A program made the position numbers and the translations under genes. Below, piece after piece: positions 8,832 through 17,900 of a stretch of DNA of 64,000 nucleotides. The notes beneath the pieces were generated by a model. It searched no databases, was not told the origin of the DNA, and worked only from the letters and a program-made list of their open reading frames with translations. Numbering within the stretch: the stretch's first letter is position 1; every line of letters begins with the position of its first letter. Location of the stretch: assembly GCA_049322695.1 (NCBI GenBank), contig JBMORW010000027.1:62001-126000 (forward strand), written 5' to 3'. The stretch is from CALGKJ01 sp049322695 (GTDB lineage Bacteria; Bacillota; Clostridia; Lutisporales; Lutisporaceae).

Positions 8832-9395
8832 TTACTGCAAAGCTGTCACCTGATCAACTGTTTTATACATACTTGCCAGTGTGCCGAGAGCTTCTGCCGG
8901 TGCTGCTTCCAGTGGGTAATACCCCTTCTTCACCATCCACTGCCATACATCATATGCATGGTGTGAGCTCATCCTGAAAGCATCCTCTAAAAATGTGCGT
9001 ATCTCCGGATTGCTCATTTCCATTGCAGCCCATGCATACTCTCTGCCTGCTCTTTTTAATGTAAGCAGATAAGATGTTGCAATTTCTCTGTCCTCCAGTT
9101 CAGTTACGTTGGTTCTTGGAGTCACTGTTTTAACATTTGTATTTGACTGTGTGTAATTATCAATAATATGTGTGAACTCAGGAACAGAAAGACCGGTTTT
9201 AGCTCCGCTTCTTCTGCTTAGGTATTCCACCTTCATATTGTAATCCTTTACATGATATGGGAAATGCTTTTCCAGAAGTGATTTAAGCTCAGGGTCCTTT
9301 GCCTGATTAATAAATAGTGCCATGCTGGTTATAGAGTTTACACAGCTAAGAGTAAGTTCATTCAAATCATGCATTTCATGTGATGCTAACTGCAT
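8832..9395 (-). CDS. Spore coat protein, CotF family
   Basis: 187 residues, all helical, of the CotF/ferritin-like coat family. Features are the N-terminal SHEMHDLNELTLSCVNS and the C-terminal YLLTLKRAGREYAWAAMEMSNPEIR and WMVKKGYYP segments typical of these proteins. CotF proteins are deposited in the coat of the developing endospore. The next gene upstream is a CotJC/Mn-catalase-type coat protein on the same strand. The 131-bp gap between them leaves open whether they share a transcript. Confidence 0.8.
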   Translation of the reverse strand: MQLASHEMHDLNELTLSCVNSITSMALFINQAKDPELKSLLEKHFPYHVKDYNMKVEYLSRRSGAKTGLSVPEFTHIIDNYTQSNTNVKTVTPRTNVTELEDREIATSYLLTLKRAGREYAWAAMEMSNPEIRTFLEDAFRMSSHHAYDVWQWMVKKGYYPLEAAPAEALGTLASMYKTVDQVTALQ

Positions 9396-9526
9396 TTTCC
9401 TACCTCCAAATTATTAAAATAGCTTTCGCAATAAATATATTCTCTCAGTGTAGATATTTTTATTCATGTGTTAATCAGTGGAAAAAGCTTGAGAAATACT
9501 CAAGCTTTTCACTTGCAATGACGGTA

Positions 9527-10207
9527 TTAATGATTTGGCCTGTCAGGATTACTGAAGCTTGCCGGCTGTGGATGGTTCAAATCAAAATGCTTACCTGGTG
9601 TGGACAAGTCAAAATACAGTCTTGAATCTTTAGTAACACCCCAATCCTTGAGTGACCCTGTATCTTGAATTCTATTGAAGGCTTCTCTGAAAAGTGTATT
9701 GTGTGCTTCTTCCCTATTTAAGAGAAAGTCAATAGTTTCTCTTACTCCCTTATCGTTAATTTGCCTGTGTAGATACTCATATACTACCTTTGCTCTTTGC
9801 TCTGCTGCTATATTTGACAGAATATCTGCAGCAAGGTCTCCAGTCTCATTTACATATGCTGCCGTCCAAAACTCTCCTGAAGCATTGGTGAGCATAGGGG
9901 CAAGGCCACTTAGTACATGCGCTTCAATGTTGCCTACTGTTGCACGCTGTGCGTCAAGGTGATGGCCATTCAACATGTTTATAGTTGTAGCAACCATTTC
10001 CATATGGCTCAGCTCTTCTGCTGCTATATCCAGAAAAAGGTCTTTTACGGCCGGATCCTTTATTCTGAAGCTTTGTGAGAGATACTGCAATGCAGCCTTA
10101 AGCTCTCCCTGAGGTCCTCCCAACTGTTCCTGCAGCATTGCTGCATAGTTGGGATTTGGCGCGTCTACGCGCACTTCATGTAAAAGCTTCTTATCATGTT
10201 TGAACAT
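9527..10207 (-). CDS. Manganese catalase family / CotJC-type spore coat protein
   Basis: 226 residues from MFKHDKKLLHEVRV, with AAGGAGA 7 nt upstream; a longer frame to 10249 would pass through the ribosome binding site. It is a ferritin-like dimanganese protein. Metal ligands are visible as Glu in QGELKAALQYL, Glu/His in AAEELSHMEMV, Glu in NIAAEQRAKVV and Glu/His in NREEAHNTLF. This family includes Mn catalases, which split hydrogen peroxide, and CotJC of the spore coat. It is shorter than full catalases, and the neighbouring cotF-type gene favours the coat role. Confidence 0.8.
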   Translation of the reverse strand: MFKHDKKLLHEVRVDAPNPNYAAMLQEQLGGPQGELKAALQYLSQSFRIKDPAVKDLFLDIAAEELSHMEMVATTINMLNGHHLDAQRATVGNIEAHVLSGLAPMLTNASGEFWTAAYVNETGDLAADILSNIAAEQRAKVVYEYLHRQINDKGVRETIDFLLNREEAHNTLFREAFNRIQDTGSLKDWGVTKDSRLYFDLSTPGKHFDLNHPQPASFSNPDRPNH

Positions 10208-10260
10208 AGATTCATCTCCTTTTTCACTTATTACTTTAATTATCTGCAAATGTAATTTTC

Positions 10261-10286
10261 ATATGCAAAAATCTATGACATACTAT
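10261..10286 (+). promoter_or_regulatory. Possible sporulation-sigma (E/K-like) promoter
   Basis: CATACTAT at 10279-10286 resembles the sigma-E/K -10 element, and ATA lies 15 nt upstream. It is 51 bp before the DUF421 gene at 10338. The match is loose and is offered only because neighbours are sporulation genes. Confidence 0.3.
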
Positions 10287-10337
10287 TCAAAAGCTGTGGA
10301 AAAATATTAAAGTATAAACGAAAAAGGAGCACATAAT

Positions 10338-11060
10338 ATGGAAAATCAAATTCTAGCTACACTACTAAGAGGAATTGCAACCTTTATATTTGTATTATTT
10401 TTATCAAGGTTAATGGGAAGAAAGCTTATCTCACAGATGACATTTTTCGATTTTGTAGTCGGTGTATCCGTAGGATCATTATCGGCAAACCTGGCTATGG
10501 GACCTAAGAACAATGCCTATACAGCTTCTACAGCTCTTGCCACGTTTACTGCATTGTGTATTATTTCGGGCTATATCCATATAAAGAGCTTCAAGGCAAG
10601 AAAGATTATGACCTCTGAGCCGGTAACTCTTATAGATGCAGGCAATATAGTTCAGGACAATCTCAAGAAAATCCGTCTTACTGTGAACGAACTCAACATG
10701 AAGCTTCGTGAAAAGAACATATTCAACATGGCAGATGTGGAGTTTGCGATTATGGAAACCGATGGTAAGCTTTCTGTTCTTCCTAAGGCAGACAAAGTCC
10801 CCCTTACCCCCTCACATTTAAATATAAGTGCTGCAAGTAAAGGGCTGATGAAGGATATAATCATAGACGGTAATGTAATAGAGGAAAATTTGGTCAGACT
10901 TGGATTAACGCCGATATGGCTGCAGGAGCAGCTGCTAAATATTGGTGTACAAGGTATATCTGATGTTTTCTATGCAGGTATTGATAATACAAGAAGTCTG
11001 TATGTATCAAAAAAGAATACAGGCAATACTGAAAACCATGGCAAATATGGTGTAGAATAG
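10338..11060 (+). CDS. DUF421 (YetF-type) membrane protein
   Basis: 240 residues. Three N-terminal membrane segments (about 8-30, 33-55, 58-80) are followed by a cytosolic C-terminal domain with the family's pattern EPVTLIDAGNIVQDNLKK and ADVEFAIMETDGKLSVLPK. The strong ribosome binding site AAAAAGGAG fixes the start. DUF421 proteins are abundant in spore-formers and are often linked to DUF1657 and spoVA-type genes; their activity is unknown. Three relatives occur in this window: this one, 11814-12506, and a decayed copy at 27283-27991. Confidence 0.85.
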   Translation: MENQILATLLRGIATFIFVLFLSRLMGRKLISQMTFFDFVVGVSVGSLSANLAMGPKNNAYTASTALATFTALCIISGYIHIKSFKARKIMTSEPVTLIDAGNIVQDNLKKIRLTVNELNMKLREKNIFNMADVEFAIMETDGKLSVLPKADKVPLTPSHLNISAASKGLMKDIIIDGNVIEENLVRLGLTPIWLQEQLLNIGVQGISDVFYAGIDNTRSLYVSKKNTGNTENHGKYGVE

Positions 11061-11191
11061 TTTTATACTTGTAAGCACAAGTCCTTTTGTAAAAATCTAA
11101 TATAGTTATACTGCTCCTACTCTGCTGGTAAATTATGAGATATAATTGAAGCATATAAGGTTTATACCTTCAACCAAATAGGAGTGATAAA

Positions 11192-11734
11192 ATGTATATC
11201 TTAGAAACCGAAAGATTGATTTTAAGAAAATTTGTCCCGGATGATTGGAAGGACTTGCATGAGTACCTATCTGATGAAGAGGTTGTAAAATACGAGCCTT
11301 ACGACGCATATACCCAAGAGCAGAGCATGCAGGAAGCTAAAGACCGCTCTCAGGATGACGCATTTTGGGCTGTATGTCTGAAGGAAAATAACAAGCTTAT
11401 AGGAAACATTTTCTTTATGCAAAGAAAGCCCTCTGAGTTCCGAACCTGGATGATAGGCTATGTGTTTAATGCGAAATATCATTGCAACGGTTATGCCACA
11501 GAGAGCTGCAGAAGGATGCTGACCCATGCTTTTGAAACTCTAGGAGCACATAGAGTTGTCGCAATGTGCAATCCGCTGAACAAGCCATCTTGGAAGCTTC
11601 TTGAGAGACTCAATATGAGACGGGAGGGCTATCTGCTTAAGAATGTATATTTTAAAACAGATTCAGAGGGAAGCCCCATATGGAATGATACTTATGAATA
11701 TGCAATATTATACGAAGAGTGGTCTTCAGAATAA
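11192..11734 (+). CDS. GNAT family N-acetyltransferase, RimJ/RimL-like
   Basis: 180 residues, single GNAT domain. TERLILRKFVPDDW opens the fold, as in RimJ/RimL acetyltransferases. WMIGYVFNAKYHCNGYATE holds the acetyl-CoA binding segment, and CNPLNKPSWKLLERLNMRREG is the usual C-terminal helix and strand. It would transfer an acetyl group from acetyl-CoA to an amine; the substrate is not predictable. TAGGAGTG precedes the start, and a strong terminator follows directly. Confidence 0.82.
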   Translation: MYILETERLILRKFVPDDWKDLHEYLSDEEVVKYEPYDAYTQEQSMQEAKDRSQDDAFWAVCLKENNKLIGNIFFMQRKPSEFRTWMIGYVFNAKYHCNGYATESCRRMLTHAFETLGAHRVVAMCNPLNKPSWKLLERLNMRREGYLLKNVYFKTDSEGSPIWNDTYEYAILYEEWSSE

Positions 11735-11779
11735 AATTGCAGACAGCAGTCTTTAATAAGAGCTGCTGTCTGCAATTTT
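11733..11779. terminator. Bidirectional terminator between convergent genes
   Basis: AAAATTGCAGACAGCAG pairs with CTGCTGTCTGCAATTTT, a 17-bp perfect stem with T/A tracts on both sides. It serves the GNAT gene and the convergent DUF421 gene. Confidence 0.85.
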
Positions 11780-11813
11780 ACATTTTTATAGACTATACTG
11801 ATATTTGGTTAGT

Positions 11814-12506
11814 TTATAAAATCTCCGGCAGACTGATATCTTTTTCCTGTAAGTCTATATAAAGATTGCCGCTGGAATCCATCTGCGCAATCAATACATC
11901 CTCTATCCTGCTCACACCACAGATTTTCAGCTGTTCCATAAGCCAAATCCTGTCCTTTTTGGCAAACTTAAGATTCTGCTCCTTCAGCTTGCCGTCAATT
12001 ATTACCGGAAAGCTCAATCTTACTGGATTTGTAGTCATTGCCATATCAGATGGCTGCACAGGCCTACTTTGAGATGTCGGGATAACTGATATTTTCCCAC
12101 TTGGCTCCAATACTGCAAAAGCTACGTCAGAGATATTGGAGTAGCCCTGTATCCTGAGTTCAGACAGCATCAGAGGTACATTCATACGAGCCTTCTTAAG
12201 CTCGTCTTTAAATATTTTACCATTAGCAATAATGACTATCGGAGCCGCATCTATATGATAAAAATACTCCTTCAGTGACAGCATTCCAACAAACATAGTG
12301 ATTACAGTTATTATCATAACTCCAACTGCTGCCTTTGAAGAAATCTTAAAAACCAACGGCTCAGCAGCAACTGTAGTAAGAAGCATTACAGCTGCCAGAT
12401 CATAAGTAGTCATGTTTGCTATGGATTTCTTCCCAATAAGGCGTACTCCAGTCCAGGTAACCAGGAACATGAATGCGCATCGGATTATGTAAACGATAAG
12501 TGCCAT
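11814..12506 (-). CDS. DUF421 membrane protein, last gene of a DUF1657-DUF4363-DUF421 operon
   Basis: 230 residues with three N-terminal membrane helices, then the conserved soluble domain (PIVIIANGKIFKDELKKARM and ISDVAFAVLEPSGKISVIP). It lies 15 bp after the DUF4363 gene and is clearly co-transcribed with it and the DUF1657 gene. Homologous gene groups in bacilli accompany spoVA-type genes and are tied to spore properties; that link is knowledge of the family, not shown here. It may form or tune a membrane complex with its two small partners. Confidence 0.85.
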   Translation of the reverse strand: MALIVYIIRCAFMFLVTWTGVRLIGKKSIANMTTYDLAAVMLLTTVAAEPLVFKISSKAAVGVMIITVITMFVGMLSLKEYFYHIDAAPIVIIANGKIFKDELKKARMNVPLMLSELRIQGYSNISDVAFAVLEPSGKISVIPTSQSRPVQPSDMAMTTNPVRLSFPVIIDGKLKEQNLKFAKKDRIWLMEQLKICGVSRIEDVLIAQMDSSGNLYIDLQEKDISLPEIL

Positions 12507-12521
12507 GTTTTCATCTCCAGT

Positions 12522-12893
12522 CTAAGGCTGTGGAACCAGCTTCTCCATATTGCTCCACAGGTTCTTAATATATCTTACGCTTGACAGAGCAGAAGTCTTA
12601 TCTTCAGTATCTATGCCCCCAGAAAGATGGTTTATATTCTCTTCCATTAGCGAGAAGTCAGTCTCTGCATAGTTGAGCATTACTAAAAATCTTACTCTTT
12701 CCCATTTACTTTTTAGTTCATCCTTTGCTTTTTCTGCCTCGTTCCATTTTTCTTCCTTGATCAGTTTCTCGGTTTTATCCAAGTACTCCATTAAAGCATT
12801 TCTTTCATATATCTGAGATCTTATACCAAAGTATAAGCCCAGTATACCCAATACAAGCATCAGTAATACCATATCAATAATTTTGCTTTTCAT
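12522..12893 (-). CDS. DUF4363 family membrane-anchored protein
   Basis: 123 residues from MKSKIIDMVLLMLVLG; a ribosome binding site (AAAGGAAGTGGAG) precedes this ATG, and the longer frame would overlap the upstream hairpin. One N-terminal membrane helix (about 5-25) is followed by an extracytoplasmic helical domain (KTEKLIKEEKWNEAEKAKDEL and YAETDFSLMEENINHL). This is the DUF4363 pattern. Function unknown. It lies between DUF1657 and DUF421 genes, a recurring arrangement in spore-formers. Confidence 0.78.
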   Translation of the reverse strand: MKSKIIDMVLLMLVLGILGLYFGIRSQIYERNALMEYLDKTEKLIKEEKWNEAEKAKDELKSKWERVRFLVMLNYAETDFSLMEENINHLSGGIDTEDKTSALSSVRYIKNLWSNMEKLVPQP

Positions 12894-12925
12894 TGCTCCA
12901 CTTCCTTTAGCTAAGTTTGAAAACA

Positions 12926-12964
12926 TTTCCGGACCTTGGTCCATTTGCCGTTAAGGTCCGGAAA
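12926..12964 (-). terminator. Perfect 12-bp hairpin between DUF1657 and DUF4363 genes
   Basis: TTTCCGGACCTT and AAGGTCCGGAAA pair around a 15-nt loop, just after the DUF1657 stop codon. The T-run after it on the minus strand is short (TGTTTTC). It probably acts as a partial terminator or 3'-stabiliser that sets the DUF1657 level above the downstream membrane proteins. Confidence 0.6.
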
Positions 12965-12970
12965 AAGCTT

Positions 12971-13174
12971 TTACTTGTTGTACTGGGGCTCTTCCTGCTT
13001 TACAAAATCAAGTCTTGTTTGCAAAGTCTGTGCTACATTTTCCATTGTATTTGACAGCTGGTTGAACATCTGCTTTGCATCAGGATTATCAGTATCCAAA
13101 GAAAATGTCTTCATATCAGAAGCCAGACCTTTGGCATCAGCTAGCGCCTTTTCAAGCTTGCTATCTGTAGGCAT
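12971..13174 (-). CDS. DUF1657 small protein
   Basis: 67 residues, soluble and helical: LEKALADAKGLASDMKTFSL, then DNPDAKQMFNQLSNTMENV. This is the complete DUF1657 family, common beside DUF421 and spoVA-type genes in spore-formers. TGGAGGG precedes the start by 6 nt. It is the first gene of the operon with DUF4363 and DUF421 and is divergent from the DUF5661 gene. Function unknown; the context suggests the developing spore. Confidence 0.85.
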   Translation of the reverse strand: MPTDSKLEKALADAKGLASDMKTFSLDTDNPDAKQMFNQLSNTMENVAQTLQTRLDFVKQEEPQYNK

Positions 13175-13314
13175 ATTATCCCTCCAGTCTTTTTCAATAT
13201 ATAAGTATTTTGTGGAAAATCGCAGTTAATATTCATATTATTGATTACTGTACCTGTCCCATCACCGGATTTATTGCATAGTATATATTGAAAAAATATA
13301 AAGGAGGGTATTAA

Positions 13315-13686
13315 ATGAGCAAACGCCGCCGCATATGCCAGAATGATATCAAGGAACTGGCAGAAAAGTTTCTGAAGCACTGCAAAGATATTAGTCCATG
13401 CTGCAAGTCCAAGGTTCATTTTTCAAAGGAAGATGCATGTAGAGTAGCTGCTGCACTGGGCGTAAACGTCAATAACCCGTGCTTCAATATAGATCAATTC
13501 TGGAAGGGCCTGAATGTTGAGCTGGAGCATGGTCTAATTGATCCAAATACTAATGTTACAAACAACGATCCTATACTTACAGGTAAAATAGCCCTTGCAC
13601 ATCTGAATGAGTATCCGGATTATTATACCAGACTGGCCAGGATGGAAAAGGAAGCAAAAGAATATTGGAGTAAAATCATACGTTAA
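13315..13686 (+). CDS. DUF5661-like protein
   Basis: 123 residues, soluble. The core FNIDQFWKGLNVELEHG, then TNVTNNDPILTGKIALAHLNEYPDYY, matches what I recall of the DUF5661 family, which also occurs in phages and environmental bacteria. The N-terminal part has a cysteine pair (SPCC) and a basic start (MSKRRR). AAGGAGGG precedes the ATG. It is followed 15 bp later by the DUF4474 gene, so the two are an operon. Function unknown. Confidence 0.65.
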   Translation: MSKRRRICQNDIKELAEKFLKHCKDISPCCKSKVHFSKEDACRVAAALGVNVNNPCFNIDQFWKGLNVELEHGLIDPNTNVTNNDPILTGKIALAHLNEYPDYYTRLARMEKEAKEYWSKIIR

Positions 13687-13701
13687 GAGGAGGTGAACTC
13701 A

Positions 13702-14718
13702 ATGATTTTTTATTGCAGCTTCAAGCTCTATGCCATAGGTATTGCTTCTTTCCTGCTTCCGTTAATTATAATCCTAGCTATAGCAATATCTTTAATCATC
13801 ATAGTAATCAATTTTAAAAAGGTTAAAAAATGGCTGAGCGGTGGCATCCTTAAAATTGGTAAGGCACTAAAAGCTTTAAGCAATAAAAAGGAAAATAAGA
13901 AAGAAGGCTATGACGCCTTAGAAGAAGAAATAGAAATCGCAGGTTATGCTTATGACTCCATTCAGGATATCTTTTATTCAACCTATGATGCTTGGCAGAG
14001 AAAATTCGGTTTCTGCCGTCTTTATGATGAAGCAGCGGCAACCTGGGGAATGATAATTGACTGTGAGCCAATATATTTTGAATATGCAGGAAAAAACTGG
14101 CTGATAGAATTCTGGAAGGGACAGTACGACCTTACATCCGGAGGAGAAATAGGTGTATATTATACTGAAGAGCCTGAACTAAACATTCCGGGTGTTTTTA
14201 ACGGAACCTTCTACAAAAGTGTCAGCGATGAGGATATGCTTCAGTTTTCTTACATCTTAAGCAAGAACGGAAAGGAAATGTTCAGAAGAAGCGACAGGCA
14301 CTGGTGGCTGACAGGCTTTAAGCTTGGTGAATTCGCTGAGCCATGGGAGCTGGTTATGGATCTAACCGTAGAGCTGAAGGACAGTGGTATGCGCGATGCT
14401 TTTATACAAGGACTCAAGGAAGCAGGCTACACAGATAATGAAATATTCATATACGGAAACATAGTAGGACTCAGATATGATAAGCCGCGCACGAAGCAGC
14501 CTTATACAAGAACAAAATTCACAGATAAGATCACTCAAATAAAGAACAGAGAAATGTGTGAAATGTACCAGGATTTAACCAGAAATTGTGATACTATACA
14601 GGATAAGTTAAATACACTTCGCGAAAAAGCACCTGATTTCTTTGATTTGATAATGAATTTGGGCAAATCGAAGCATATCTTCGATGCATATGAAAAAATC
14701 AAGGATTTTCTGTTTTAG
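13702..14718 (+). CDS. DUF4474 domain protein with N-terminal membrane anchor
   Basis: 338 residues from MIFYCSFKLY; AGGAGGTGA lies directly upstream, so the GTG at 13693 is rejected. A membrane helix (about 10-35) and a basic stretch precede a large globular domain. That domain (AWQRKFGFCRLYDEAAATWG, FWKGQYDLTSGGEIGVYY, SDRHWWLTGFKLGEF) is DUF4474, of unknown function, present in many clostridia. A terminator follows at 14733-14782. The membrane anchor and its pairing with a DUF5661 gene are the only clues to role. Confidence 0.75.
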   Translation: MIFYCSFKLYAIGIASFLLPLIIILAIAISLIIIVINFKKVKKWLSGGILKIGKALKALSNKKENKKEGYDALEEEIEIAGYAYDSIQDIFYSTYDAWQRKFGFCRLYDEAAATWGMIIDCEPIYFEYAGKNWLIEFWKGQYDLTSGGEIGVYYTEEPELNIPGVFNGTFYKSVSDEDMLQFSYILSKNGKEMFRRSDRHWWLTGFKLGEFAEPWELVMDLTVELKDSGMRDAFIQGLKEAGYTDNEIFIYGNIVGLRYDKPRTKQPYTRTKFTDKITQIKNREMCEMYQDLTRNCDTIQDKLNTLREKAPDFFDLIMNLGKSKHIFDAYEKIKDFLF

Positions 14719-14732
14719 ACTAATGCAGAAAA

Positions 14733-14782
14733 AAGCCAGTTACTCTATAGACAGAACTACCTGCCAACTGAGTAACTGGCTT
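14733..14782 (+). terminator. Terminator after the DUF4474 gene
   Basis: AAGCCAGTTACTC pairs with GAGTAACTGGCTT over a 24-nt loop. The rest of the 254-bp gap to the next gene shows no coding frame. Confidence 0.55.
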
Positions 14783-14972
14783 GAAAATATACTTCATTCA
14801 GTTTTAGGCTGTTGCAGCAGCCTAGAGTCTTGATAAGCGTTTTCTCCCTTAGCATCAAATCAGCTGCAGCTACTGTCGCTTCTGTAGGAGTCTAAGCTGC
14901 ACTTAACACTGCAGGATACTTATAAGCTCCACCTTACACAGGAAGAAGCCTCTAACTAGCATATTATCAATA

Positions 14973-17900
14973 TTACTCGTTCTGAGTAATAACAGGCTCT
15001 TCAAAGGTATCATAATTGCAGTATATCGGATTGCTTATTGCTATTATCTTAGGATTTGTAGCTGATCTAACCTCTACTCTGAAATATGTGCACGGCATCA
15101 TTCTGATTTCAGGATCAGTGGAGTTGTACTTACCAATAACATTGAATCCGCTTGTTGTCGTATAACTTTTAATTAATCTCTCTGTTTGGTTGTACCCGCC
15201 CTGATATACATATACATTAAACTCACCGCCATAGTTATAACCGGGAGTTGTTGAAATATATAGTGCTACACTTTCTCCATCGCTGTCAACCGGTACTGTA
15301 TCACCCATTCTATAGAATTTTGTGCGGTTGTTATATTGATCCTTATCAAGCTGTAGATAGAAGCTTACATGAGGTCCGGTGGACACGAAGCAGCGACCTT
15401 TTTTGATGCCATCCGCAATAGCTTCCTTTGTATTGGATTCTGCAAATACATAGGTTGCCGTATATCCGATTCTTTCTGCTGCACGCTTGGACTCTAACCC
15501 TGCATTCCTTTCAATATAAGTACCGCTTCCGCCTACTGCAGGAGTTCTCAAGCCTTTAGCCAGACCATGCTTTATCCATTTGTCTATGCTGCTTCTGTCT
15601 AGTATATCATATCTTCCACTTATGACTGCCATTGGCTTCCAAGATAATGCACAGACATTTGCTCGATCATCGTAGGTTGAATCATATATTTCACATGGAG
15701 CTTCAATAATCGATAGACCTAAGCTGCTGTTGCTGTTAATAAAGCTAAAGGTGTCTTGTAAAGTCATACCATCAGGTATTATTCTATTTACGGATATTCC
15801 TGCGATGTTGACAATACTTGGCACTAATTCTACCGGTATCGGATCTGTAGCTATAATAGTGCCGCTAAATCCATCAGTATCTGCTGTTTCTGAAGAGGAT
15901 AGCGTTTGTGTTTCACTAACTGTATAATCACCTGTTACAGTACTGTCAACAGATATGATTGTACCGGTTTCTCCTGCAATATCTGTCTGAAGTACTTCTT
16001 CTGATGCAACTGTTTCCATTGCTTCTTCAGTCACTATGGTATCATCTGACATAATGGTTGCATTATAAACGTCAGTGGTCTCTGTACCAGCTGCTGCATC
16101 ATCGGATGTTGAGGTTGCTTTGGGAACAAGTATCCATGCGCCGGTAGCACCTGCTTCTTCGCCAAACCCGAAATTTATGTAGCCATCGCTGGCATTAAGT
16201 GTATTTGCAGCATGTTGAAAATGCTCAACATCACTTTCTAAATTCTTAGCAATAACATTTACGTAATCAAACCCATATCTTAATGCCATCTCTTTAGCTG
16301 CTTTATAATTAACATTTGGATCGTTGACACCATCTACAATAAGCATCGGATCTGTCTTGAAAAGCTGCAATGTTTCAAAATCCTTTATGAAAGGGAAGTT
16401 GCGGTTAGGTCCGTAGCCTGGAACAGGATCGCTCGGGTAATCTAGCCTGTTTACCATTACCGGGAATACTGCTCCATCTCTATTGTTTTCGTTATATACC
16501 GGAAAATCATAACTCAGGGTTGGTGATTTTTTACCTTTCAAAATATCATTGGCTTCTACAGGAGTTGCATATGCAAAGAAGCTTCCCTTTCCATACAACT
16601 CTGTAGTCTTAAACTTAGTTGCTCTTTCCCCTGCCTCTACAATTCCTCTGTACAAAAGTCTATGGTTAGAATTGAATACAAAAAGTTCAACAGGTGTAGC
16701 AGCACTTGTCTCTACCTTGATTTCAGTTGGAAGCAGAGAGGAGCTGACATACGTGCCATTATATGGGTAGTGCCATTGCAGGTCATAGCTTCCTGTTACG
16801 TCATTATGTTTTCTTGCATGTATTCTTACATAAGATATTTCAGAATCTAACTGCTGTTGGCCAAATAATAAATCCTGAAAGAGCAGATAAAATACTTTTT
16901 GTCTGAATTCTGTATTGCTATATAGCGGGAAATCCGGGTCATCATAACAGTGGCTTTCATCAAAGCTTCTCATAAACCCAAGAATAGGTTCATTGATTCT
17001 GCTTGGATCAGTATAGCATACAACATTCCTGCCTAAAGCTCTTGATAACAGCTCATCAATACCCTCATGCCCGATCATAACCAGCTTTGCCATGATAATG
17101 CTGTCATGCAGTGCATCAAATGTGAGGTTATTAATTGGAACCTCAGTATCCTGGAAGTGATACTGCCGGAAGGAACTCATGTCTACCTTTGCCGTTCCTA
17201 CATTGCCCATTTCTTCTTTTATTTTTGCTAAGGCATCTGCAGTACCATACAATTTATCTGTTATATGGATATCAGGGTATTGATCAATAAACTTCATTTC
17301 ATCATATGTTAACCCAAATACTTCTGTAAAAAGATAATCAACACCCATGGCAAGAAAATAGTCAATCAGTAAACTGTTTGCTAATGCTATAGGTCCTAAC
17401 AATACATCCATTAAGGGTCCCAATACTTTACCAATTGCAACTATTGCGTCTGGTACTCCAACCATAGAATAAGCATAGTTGCTTATCCATTCTTTCATTA
17501 TATCTCCTGCAGTCGGATAAGAATCTGGGTCTATCGGTTTTGGATTATCAGGAAAAATAGTTTCATCGTTACTCTCCTTGCCTGTCAAGTCATTGTAGCC
17601 CAGCATTTTTCTTGCCAATGATGAATTTGCATATACCCAAGCCCTCATGCCCTTATCAATATCATCTATCCATGCTCTGGCATAAATTAACGCATCCTGT
17701 ACAAGAGCACTGTCTGAGTAATGATAATCCAAACAAAATTGATGCAGTTCATTACGCAATGAAGCAAATACCTGTATATGCATCGGTATATTGCCAATAC
17801 TGCCTTTGTAATAAAGAGGATTTAACCCCTTGCTCGCAGACCCGCCATTATATATTAGGTGACGTAATATAAATTCCCTCGGAGCTAACGGCGCAGCACC

